Positions 24,977 to 36,900 of a DNA stretch of 64,000 bases are shown here, one piece after another. The position numbers and the translations under genes are program-made. The notes beneath the pieces were generated by a model. The model was not told the origin of the DNA, made no database searches, and saw only the letters and a list, made by a program, of their open reading frames with translations. Source of the stretch: CAZVED01 sp964626205 (GTDB lineage Bacteria > Patescibacteriota > Patescibacteriia > SG8-24); the NCBI GenBank assembly GCA_964626205.1, contig CAZVED010000004.1, forward strand, positions 37,678 through 101,677, written 5' to 3'. Each line of letters begins with the position of its first letter. The stretch's first letter is position 1.

Positions 24977-27900
24977 ATGTCAGGTTTGCAGTACAACAAG
25001 GTTCTTCCGCTTTTGCGGCGAATGTTCACGCTTGGCGTGCATGCTTTGGGCATGCTCGCTGTGCTTTTGGTGGCATCCGTCGCTTTGGCATCGGGTCCGG
25101 ACCAGAACCGCATTCTCAACTACCAGATCCGCCTCACGGATGCCAATGGCATCGCGGTTCCGGACGGAACGACCGACATCAAGCTCACTTTCTACACTGC
25201 CGCATCCGGAGGGACGCAGCTCTACACGGCCTGTTCCGCCGACGGTTCACCGACCGGTACGCCGACAGCAGTCGAGGCGACGTTCACTTCAGGCGTCGCG
25301 ACGGTGCTTATTGGCGATACGGGCATCACGTGCGCTTCCGGATCCGCCGTGGCGATTCCGGCGACATTGTTCACCAACACCGCGATGTATCTCGGCGTCA
25401 CCGTCGAGGCGGATGCGGAAATGACCCCACGCAAGCGCATTGTCGCGGCCGGATACGCATTGAATGCCGACCGTCTCGATGACCTTGAGACATCGGCAGT
25501 CGGTGGCTCTGGTGCATTCGTGCCGATCACGGACGGCAGCGGCAACCTGACGTTGACCGAGGACCTTGCAGTGGACGGCACCACGTTCCTTGTCGACAGC
25601 GCGAACAACCGCATCGGTATCGGCACGATCACACCGGATGCCGTGCTCGATATCGAGGGTGCGGAAGACACAGAACGCATTCGCCTCACGGACGCGACGA
25701 ACGTCGATTCCGTCGGCATTTATACCGGCTCCGGTACGCCGAACGGCTCGCTCACTGCGCAGGCCGGCTCCATCTTCCTCGATCAGACCGGTGGCGTGTA
25801 CGTAAACACGAACGATGGTACCGCATGGTCGTTGTTGTCCGCAGGCGGCAGCATGGCTATCGGTGGCACGATTACGAGCGGCACGGTCGGCTCGCTGCTG
25901 TTCGTCGGTTCCGGTCCGTCACTCGCACAAGATAACGCGAACGTGTTCTGGGATGATGCGAGTAACCGACTCGGCATCGGCACCAACGCGCCGTTGCGTA
26001 CGCTCGACGTCGCGGGCTCGCAGCGCCTCCGTGGTACTGGCAGCACAGTGCTTACCGGCACTATCGATCCCGCTGCATCCACGACAGTGACTGGCGTAGG
26101 TACTGCGTTTACCACGGAGATCGCGCTTGGCGACCGTATCGTCGTCGGTGGCGAAACTCGCACTGTGGTCGCGATCGCTTCCGACACGTCGCTCACGGTC
26201 GATCAGGCATTCTCGGACAATGCGAACGATACGTCGCCGGATGTGCTGTCCGCGATTGCGACGTTCCTGAAGAGCGACGGAACTCTGGGTCCGTCCGTGA
26301 ACGACATCGGTGAACTCGTCATCGGACACCTTACCTCCGACCCGCTCGGTGGAAAGGCGCACATGTACTACAACACCACGACGAACAAGTTCCGTTGTTA
26401 CGAGAACACCACGTGGAAAGACTGCGTCGTCGATACGAGTGGTGACATTACGGGTACCGGTTCCAATGGTGCGGTGACTTTCTGGAGCGGATCATTGACG
26501 CTCTCCGCAGACTCCGCAAACTTCTTCTGGGATGACACGAACAACCGACTCGGCATCGGCGACGCGACACCCGCAGCGAGCCTCACCGTCGGTTCCGGCG
26601 ATTTGTTCCAGGTGGCCGGTGCTTCGGGCAACATCACGACGGCCGGTACGCTCACGGTGAACGGCACTGGCGCCTCGCTCATCGGCGGCAACCTCACGGT
26701 GAACGGTAACACCACGCTCGGTAACGCGGTGGGAGACACCGTAGCGTTCACGGGACGCCTGAACTCGCCGACGCATGGTGCCAGCAAGGGGTTGCTGCTG
26801 CCGACAAACGCTGGTGCGCCGAGTCCGGTGACCGGCACGACTGAGGGTGATATCGTGTGGGATACTACGAACGACCTTCTCTACGTGTACGACGGCTCCG
26901 CCTTCACGAGCTTCTCTGCAGGCGGTGTGAGCATTGGTGGTGATGTCTCTGGCGGTACGGTTGGCTCGGTACTCTTCGTGGGCACGAGCGGACTGCTCAC
27001 GCAGGACAACGCATCGTTCTTCTGGGATGACACCAACAATCGCCTCGGCATTGGCGACGCGACGCCGGCCGCCACGCTCACTGTCGGTTCCGGCGACCTG
27101 TTCCAGGTGGCGGGGGCTTCGGGCAACATTACGACCGCCGGCACACTTACGGTGAACGGCACCGGTGCTTCGCTCATCGGCGGCAACCTCACGGTGAACG
27201 GCACGACCGCGCTCGGAAATGCCTCCGGAGACACCGTCACTGTCGCAGGCCGCTTGGTGACCTCGAACCATGCCGCAAATCAAGGCTTCAAGATTCCGAC
27301 TTACGGTGCAGGGGCGCCTGGTGCCGTGACTGGCACGGTTGAAGGAGACATCGTATGGGATACGACCAACGACGTGCTCTATATTTATGACGGTGCCGAT
27401 TTCACGAGCTTCTCTGCAGGCGGCGGCGTGAGCATTGGTGGCGCGGTGGCGAGCGGTACGGTCGGATCCATCCTGTTCGTCGGCGCAGGCGGCAATCTCG
27501 ACCAGGACAACCCCGCATTGTACTGGGACTACACGAACGACCGCCTCGGTCTGGGTGACGCGACTCCGAGCTATACGCTTGATATTAACGGCACATTCCG
27601 CGCCACCGGCGCCGCGCTCTTCGATGGCACGGTCGCGCTCGGCAATGCGGCAGGGGACACGGTCACTGTCGCGGGCCGTCTCGACCTTGGAGCACACGCA
27701 GCGAATATCGGTTTGAACATTCCGACGAGCGCGGGCGTGCCGAGCGGCGTCACTGGAACCGCCGAGGGCGACATCGTCTGGGATGCGACGAACAACACGC
27801 TGTATCTGTATGACGGTGCATCCTTCGCGCAGATCAACGGTGCAATCGGTATTGGCAACACGGTCTCGAGCGGTACGAGCGGCTCCATTCTGTACGTGAA

Positions 27901-30900
27901 CGGGTCCGGCCAGCTTGCGCAGGAGAATGCGAATCTGTTCTGGGACGACACCAACAACCGACTCGGCCTCAATGATACGACCCCGAGCTACACGCTCGAC
28001 ATCAACGGCACGTTCCGCACCACAGGCGCTGCGCTCTTCGATGGCACGGTCGCGCTCGGCAACGCGGCGGGGGACACGGTCACTGTCGCCGGCCGCCTCG
28101 ATCTCGGCGTGCATGCTGCGAACATCGGTTTGAACATTCCGACGAACGCGGGCGTGCCGAGCGGCGTCACCGGAACCGCGGAAGGTGACATCGTCTGGGA
28201 TTCAACCAACGACTCCTTGTACATCTACGATGGTGCGGCGTTCACGGCGTTCACTGCCGGCGGTGATATCGCCATTGGTGGCGACATCTCGGGTGGCACG
28301 GTCGGTTCCATACTCTTCGTGGACACGAGCGGAAATCTCGGTCAGGACAATGCCAGCTTCTTCTGGGACGACACCAACAACCGCCTCGGCATTCTTGACG
28401 CCACGCCGGACGCAACGCTCGATGTCGCCGGTTCCACGCACCTCGGTAGCTCTACGTCGCATCGCGTGACCATCACCGGCGAGTTGTTGCTCGGCTCGCT
28501 CGCTTCCGACCCGACTGGCGTGAACGGTCTCATGTACTACAACACGGTCAGCGACAAGTACCGTTGTTTTGAGAACTCGGTGTGGACTAACTGTGACGGC
28601 TCGAGTGGTAGCAGCCTTGCCGGTACGGGTGCGACGGGACAGGTGACGTATTGGAGCGACAGTAATACCATCACGGGTGAGAACGCATTCTTCTACGATG
28701 CCACCAACGACCGGCTCGGAATTGGCGGAGACGTGACCCCGAACGCGACGCTTTCCGTCGGCTCCACCTCGCAGTTCCAAGTCGATTCCTCGGGCGCAAT
28801 CGCTGCGGCGACGGGCGTCACCTCCTCTGGAACGATCACGTTCTCTGGGCTCACGGCGTCGCGTGTCTTGTTCACCAACGGTTCTTCACAGCTCGCAACG
28901 AGTGGAGCATCCGCTGCGCTTTCTGCTGCACTGAGCGATGAAACCGGATCCGGTGTCGTCGTGTTCGGCACCAGCCCGGAGATTACCACGTCGCTCACTA
29001 CCGCCTCCACCACCTTTGCGCTCCTGAACACCGCGGCCACTACGGTGAACTTTGCTGGCGCTGCAACGGCGCTCAACCTTGGTGCGTCAACGGGAACGAC
29101 TACGATAGGCAATGCGCTCTCCGTGAACGGCACCGTGCTCACCTTGGATGCCGACAACGCAGGCGCAGGAGCAGACGTGCGCATTATCGCCAACCAAGGT
29201 TCCGACAACGACGGTGAAATCCGCTACAACGCCACCACGAACGAATGGGAGTTCAGCAATGACGGAGGCACGTTCAGCGCTCTTGGTAGCGGCGGTGCTG
29301 GCGCCAACACTGCACTCTCCAACCTCGCGAGCGTCGCCATTAATACCTCCCTCATTTCCGATACCGACAACACCGACGATCTCGGAAGTGACGCTATCCG
29401 TTGGCGTGATTTGTACCTCGGCTCCAACACCCTTCATATCGGTACCTCCACGACGGATGAGGGTGTCATCTCCTACAATACGACCACCAACGTATTCGAT
29501 TTCGGCACCGACTCCACCACCAACGGCGATATCGCATTCTTCACGGACGATCTGTACTTGGATAAGAGTACGGGAAACGTGGGTATCGGCGATACGACCC
29601 CTGCCGCGCTTCTGACTGTCGGCAGCGGTGATCTTTTCCAGGTGGACAGCTCCGGCAACCTCTCCACCTCTGGCACCATCCAGACGGGTCGCAATGGCAC
29701 TGACGGCCAATTCACTATTTACTCCGAGCAAGGTGCGACGGACTACTCTGTGGTGCTCAACCCGCACGCCACGATGACGCAGACGACCACTTATACGCTT
29801 CCTGCTAATGACGGTGATGCGAGCCAGGTGCTCACGACCGATGGCGCGGGCGCCCTCAGCTGGTCCGCCGCCGGCACCGGAACTGTCACCGGCTCCGGCA
29901 CTGCAACGCGCGTAGCCTTCTGGTCCGGCTCGTCTGCATTGAGCAGCAGCGCTGGTCTCTATTGGGACAGTACCAATAGTCGGTTGGGTATCGGGCATTC
30001 TTCCCCGAGTGCGATGCTCCACATCAACAATGGTTCAGGTTATGCAGCTATTCATTTGGGCAACCAGAACAGCACGGGCTTCACCATCACGAATGAAACC
30101 GATAATTTCAATATCTGGAAGGGTACATTCGGTTCGCCGTCCGCCAGGCCGTTCCAGGTTACCAGCGCAGGAAACACGCTGCTGAACCAAAACGGCGGCA
30201 ATGTAACTGTTGGAAGCACTACTGCAACCTCGCTTTTCAATGTTGGTTCGGCAGCGCAGCTTCAGGTGACATCTGCTGGCAATCTCACCACCTCCGGCAC
30301 CATCACGAGCACCTACTCAACCGGCGGTAATGCACTCGTCATTGATACCACCACGCTCGTGGCAGATGCTACAAACAATCGCGTGGGTATCGGCACTGCG
30401 TCACCGGCCGTTGCGCTCCATGTGGCCGGTTCAGATGCTACCACCACCTATACATCCACCTCAGCCATCGCAACGATTCAGAACACCAGCACGACGAATA
30501 ATACCGGCGTAAAACTTTCCTTTACCACCGTTGATACGGGCGCCTCAATCATAGGTGCTGCTCGCGTTGGCACACAGATTACCGACCACACCGCCGCATC
30601 CGTGGACGGCGACTTGGTGTTCGAGACGGTGTCCGCCTCTGCTATGGGTGAGCGCATGCGCATTCTTTCAACAGGAAACGTCGGCATCGGCGACACCTCG
30701 CCAGCAGGCCTCCTCACCGTCGGCTCCGGCGACGTCTTCCAGGTCGGCAGCGACGGCAACATCGACTTCATCAAGGGTGTCGACTACGAATGGCCGGCAG
30801 CTGACGCCGCTGGTGTTCTTACTTCCGACGGCTCCGGCAACTTGAGTTGGTCCGCGGCAGGCTCCGGCGACATCACCGCCGTCGGTTCCATGACGAGTGG

Positions 30901-33900
30901 CGCTGCCTTCGCGGACTCTACCGCCGATGATGACTGGCTCGGCCTCGGCGCCTCCGCCGGCCGCATTGAGTTTGATGATCAGACCACGGATGAGGTGAAC
31001 ATTTTGGGTGCGAATGTGGGTATTGGAACGAGTACGCCCGGAGCCAACCTTGTTATACATGGTGAGGCTGGCTTAAACTCCGCGCTTTGGATGTCGGATG
31101 GAGATATCGTGACGCCGAACTATACCAGCACTGGAATCCTTCCAGACCCGAGCAATACAACTACCTTCGGTGTATTGGCGAACTCCAGCGGTACCCTGGG
31201 CGGCGTAGGTCTGACGGGATTCACGGAAGCTGCGGCCAATACCACCGTGCCAGTGGCCATTCTTGGTTATCACGGTGGAACCGCGCCGACCGTGGGTGCA
31301 GTGCAGGTGTATGGTTTCAAACACGACGGTGCCACCGGTCGTACAGCACTCGGTGCCACCGAAGAAGTGTTCCAGGTATTGAACGGCACGACCGTTATCA
31401 CGACGATACTTGGCAACGGCAGCATGGGTATCAACGACGAGACTCCGGATTACCTGCTCGATGTGGCGGGAACCTTTGGTGTTGATGGTAACGTCACGCT
31501 CGGTGATGCCTCTGGCGACACGGTAACCTCGAACGCCGCAGCCTGGACCTTTGCCAACGACACGACCGTCGCACTTACCGGTGGCGTCAACGGTCTTAAC
31601 TTCGACAGCAACACGCTCTCCATCGATGCCACCAATAACCGCATCGGTATTTTGACCGCAGATCCGACTGCGCCGCTCGATATTTCAAGCGGACTTATCG
31701 CGCTGGTTTTGGGTGCTGACTCAAGCAACACCACCAGGACGAATGCTGCCGCCAAGGTGGCCCGGATCGCGGCGCCACATTACACCAATGCGGAAGAGCC
31801 AATGCATATTGCTCAGGCATTCTCCGATGCCACGGTAAACTCCCTTGCATTCGGAGGAGGCACGTCGTTGATGAACGCGGCAACGCACATTCGGTTCTAT
31901 ACGGCCGCCAACAACACCACGGTCACGGGTACTGAGCGCATGGTGATTGATACCGCTGGTTATGTCGGTATCGGTGAAACGACCCCCGCGGCGCTACTCA
32001 CTGTGGGTTCCGGTGATCTTTTCCAGGTGAATACCTCCGGTAACGTCTCTACCTCTGGCACCATAACGAGCACCTACGCCACCGGCGGCAACGCGTTGGT
32101 AATCGACACGACTACGCTCGTTGTTGATGCCACCAATAATCGCGTTGGTATTGGTACTGCGTCCCCTACATACGAATTGGATGTGCAGGGGAATTCGAAT
32201 TCTGCAGTACGCGCCTGGGTCCGCAATACTAATAGCGGTACCGCTGCCGCATCCCTCTTCTTTGCTTCAAATGATGCAGGTGTCGGAACCTATATTGGAA
32301 CCACATCTAGCGGATACACGACATCCGGAAACCTTTCCGCAAACCTTGGTTACCTGCAGGTTGCTGCAGGTCCAATGCTCATTCGCACTGTTACATCCGG
32401 CGGTAGCATCACTCTTGCTCCGAATGATTCGGTGGCAATGACGCTCACTACGGCAGGCCTCGTTGGCATCGGTACCGCATCGCCTGCCGGCATGCTCGAT
32501 GTGTCCGCCGCCCGCTCCCTCACGCCGTCCGCTGCAGGTGCATACCTCTCCATCTCCGCCTCCACCCTCACCGACTCCGGTACGGCCGTTTCCGGCACGA
32601 ACGCGACCGCGGTCTTCAACAGCATTGCGGCTCCAACACTTGCCGCTACCAACGCCACTGTCACCACCACCAACGCTGCCACCTTCTATGTGGCTGGCGC
32701 TCCGGCCAACGGCACAAACATGACCATCACCAACCCTTGGTCGGTGTGGGTTGATGCAGGAAATTCACGCTTTGACGGCAGCGTGCTCGGCATCCGTGGC
32801 GTGAACTACACTTGGCCGGCAGCTGATGGGGCGGGCGTGCTTACTTCTGATGGTTCCGGCAACTTGAGCTGGTCCGCTGCTGGCTCCGGAGACATTACCG
32901 CCGTGGGTTCCATGACCTCTGGCGCTGCCTTTGCAGACTCCACCGCCGACGACGACTGGCTGGGCCTTGGTGCCTCCGCCGGCCGCATTGAGTTTGATGA
33001 TCAGACCACGGATGAGGTGAACATCTTGGGGGCGAATGTCGGTATCGGCACTGCGACGCCTGGCGTGAAGCTGCATGTGCAGACCGGCGATGCAGGTGTG
33101 GAACCCACCTGGACCGCGCCAGATGTTGCGATATTTGAAAACGCTTCCGGCACCAATGCTTCAATCCAGCTGTTTACGAGCAACGCCGCAAACGGCAACA
33201 TCTGTTTCTCGGATACTGATACGCGTTGCCAGGGTTATATCAGCTATGCTCACGCCACAGACTCGCTGGTATTCCAAACGGCAGCCGCAGTGCGCCTCAC
33301 CATTGATTCTTCTGGCAGGGTTGGCATCGGCGCGACCACCCCTGATGCACTGCTCGATATTGAGGCCGCAGAAGACACTGAGCGTATTCGTCTGACGGAT
33401 ACGACCAACGCCGACTCCGTGGGAATCTACACGGGCACCGGATCTCCGAACGGCGCGCTTTCGGGCCAGGCCGGCTCCCTCTTCCTCGACCAGTCCGGAA
33501 CGGTCTATGTGAACACCAACGGCACTACCGGCTGGACCAACCTGATTGCAGCTGGCTCTGGCGACATTACCGCCGTGGGCTCCATGACCAGCGGCGCTGC
33601 CTTCGCGGACGCCACCGCTGACGACGACTGGCTGGGCCTCGGCGCCTCCGCCGGCCGGATTGAGTTTGATGATCAGGCCACGGATGAGGTGAACATTCTT
33701 GGGGCAAATGTGGGTATTGGGACCAGCACACCGAGCTATGCCTTGGACATCGTGAGTTCCGTTGCAGCTGCGGGAACATCTAGTCGGCTTGCATTTACAA
33801 ACACTGCATCCGACAGCGCATCGCGGCTTAGTGTCGCAAATGATACGGGATTAGTCGGCGGACTTAATACCTACGGCAGCCTCTTCGCTGTCACGGGTTT

Positions 33901-36900
33901 GAGGAGCAAGCTCGCTCTTTCCTCTAATTATGACCTTCTCCTCTCTGCGGACGCCACCACGGCGAATGCTGGAACTACATACGCCATCAGGCTTATTACC
34001 GGAGGATATGATCCCGATACGCAGACGAGAATGATCGTGCTCCCGAACGGCAATATCGGTATTGGCGACCTTACACCAGCCGCCCTCCTTACCGTCGGCA
34101 ACGGAGATATGTTCCAGGTGGATTCTTCCGGAAATGTGAGCAATTCCGGAAATACCACATTTGGAAACAATTCCGGAGATACTGTTACCTCAAACGCAGC
34201 CACTTGGACCTTTGCAAACGATACGGCAGTAGCGCTCTCGGGTGGAGTAAACGGCATCAACTTCGATAGCAACACGCTGTCCATCGATGCCACGAACAAT
34301 CGCGTGGGTATCGGCACTGCTGCGCCAGGTTCCGGTCTTCATGTGGTAGATAATGCGCTTATCGGTGCCGCAACCGCGCATGTCACCAGCGACGGTATCT
34401 TCGCAGGGATTGCGGCACTTGAGGTGAGCAGTGGCGTGGCTACATCCACCGACACTGGCTTTGCGGACCTCCGCATTACCACCAACCAGTCAGGAACGGC
34501 GAACTCCATCGGACGCGTCGTCTTCGCCAACTCCAACATCGGCGGATCGGATAAGCGTATCGCGCAGATTGGTGTAGCTACGGACGGAGCTACCAACTCC
34601 GGAACATTGAGGTTTGCGACCATGAACGCCGGTACGGTCGCCAATAGGATGGTCATCCTTGCCAGTGGCAATGTCGGTATCGGCGACACCACCCCTGCAG
34701 GTCTCCTCACCGTCGGCTCCGGCGACGTGTTCCAAGTCGGCAGCGACGGTAACATCGACTTCATCAAGGGTATCGACTATGAGTGGCCTGCGGCAGACGC
34801 GGCCGGCATCCTTACTTCCGATGGTTCCGGCAATCTTTCGTGGGGTTCGGCTAGCGGTGTCACGGCCGATTCCCTCGACTTCATCGACTTCGAGGACACA
34901 CTTGACCTTGATGCAGCGCTCACCCTCAACCAGACCACCAACACCTGGACGCAGGACTTCACTGGTACGACCACGACGGGCCTTACGTACAACGCCAACT
35001 CCCTCACGACCGGCAAGGCGTTGCAGGTTAACTCCTCATCCCTCACTTCCGGAAGTCTCGTCGATATCCAGGTGTCGGGCACCGCAGCGGCCTCCAACAC
35101 GCAGACCGCGCTCAATATCCTCACGGCCGGTGCCAACGCGACCTCCACGCAGACCACGTACGGCGCGCAGATCAGCAACACCCACACGGGCACGGCCAGC
35201 ACGAACGTCGGCCTCATGGTGAACGCATCGGGCGGCACCAACAACTACGCGGCGATCTTCAATGGAGGAAACGTGGGTATCGGGACGAGCACACCTTTGG
35301 TGCCGCTCCATGTTGTGACAACCGGTACGGACACGGGATTCCAGGGCAACACCTTGAGCACGTTCCGCTCCCTTGCCTCTGGTCGTGCGGTCTCGCTGCA
35401 GCTGAGCAACAATGTTGATGCTGCGATGTACTTATCCTTGATTGGAGCAGGCGGTTCTTCAAGGCTCGCTATCGGCGGCTCCTCTGAGACACTGACCATC
35501 CTTGAGAGTGGCAACGTCGGCATCGGCGACACCAGCCCCGACTTCCTCCTTGATGTCGCGGGCACCTTCGGCGTCGACGGCAATATGACCATCGGTGATG
35601 CCTCTGGCGACACCGTCACATCAAACGCTGCGGCATGGACTTTTGCGAACGACACGACGGTCGCGCTTTCCGGTGGCGTGAACGGTCTCAACTTCGACAG
35701 CAATACGCTCTCGATTGACGCGACGAATAACCGCGTCGGTTTTGGAACAAGCACTCCGAATGCCAAGCTCCACGTTTCTGCTGCCGGCGATGCGGTAAGC
35801 AGCGCGCTTTCGACGTCTGATTACATCATGCTTTCCTCGCAGTCGGATGCGCCAGGCTTCTCCATGGTCGCATCAAGCGCCACCGCTGCAAACCGAGGTG
35901 TTATCAAGGGCGTGCGGTCACGCGGTACGCTCGGCTCACCCACCGTGCCGTCCAATAACGACTATGTATTTACTATTGGCGGTGCGATTTATGATGGTGC
36001 GGATACGGAATTGACAGCCGCTATCGACTTCTATGTAGACGGTACAGTTTCGAGCAACGTCGCGCCGCAACGGATCTCGTTCGTCACTGGAGCAACGAAT
36101 AGTGCAAGCCGTACGGAGCGCATGGTCATCAAGAATAACGGCAATATCGGTATCGGCGTCACGGATCCGGACGTCCGGCTCGAGGTGCAGAGCAATCCGG
36201 GGGCAGCAGGCGACTTATTCGTGAAGTTTACGGACTCTACGGCAACAGCTGGCTACCTCGGATTCGGTGAGGCGACGGGCGCTGGGAGCCAGTATATGCC
36301 GCTCATTCACGGTCACGGAAGCGGTACGGGCGCCTCGCGCACCGGTATCAAATTTATCGGTGAGCCTGGCGAGGATAGCTCAGATGACATGGCATTCGTC
36401 TTCCAGGGTCGGAACACGAGTGCTGGCGCGCTTACGACCGCTGACATTTTCCAGATTCAGAACTCAGCGCAGGACGCGCTCTTCCGTGTGGGTCCGACGG
36501 GCAACCTCACGATTGCAGGTTCGACGGTCGCAATCCCGAACAACCTCAACTTTGACAGCAACACCCTCTTCATCGATGCGTCGGCGAACGAGGTCGGTAT
36601 CAATACCGCAACGCCGACTGCTGCGCTCGATGTCGCGCATGGCGGCCTATCGCTCGTGCTTGGTGCCGATACGAACACCACGACACGGACAAATGCGACA
36701 GATAAGTATAGCCGTATCGCAGGAGCCCATTATACGAACGCAGAAGAGCCGTTCGGCATCCTTACGACGGAATCGACTGCCAGCACGAACCTGCTCAAGT
36801 TCGGTGGTGGTAGTGCACTCACGAACGCTGCGACCGAGATTCAGTTCTACACCGCGGCCAACAACACTACGACGATTGGTACGCAGCGCATGACGATTGA

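Noticed and set aside
26492..28114. 540-codon minus-strand open frame inside the giant fibre gene
   Set aside because: Shadow of repetitive GC-rich coding sequence; its internal repeats mirror the sense repeats.
26500..34900. CRISPR-like or tandem DNA repeats
   Set aside because: The repeats are protein-coding, of varied length and keep the reading frame; no spacer pattern.
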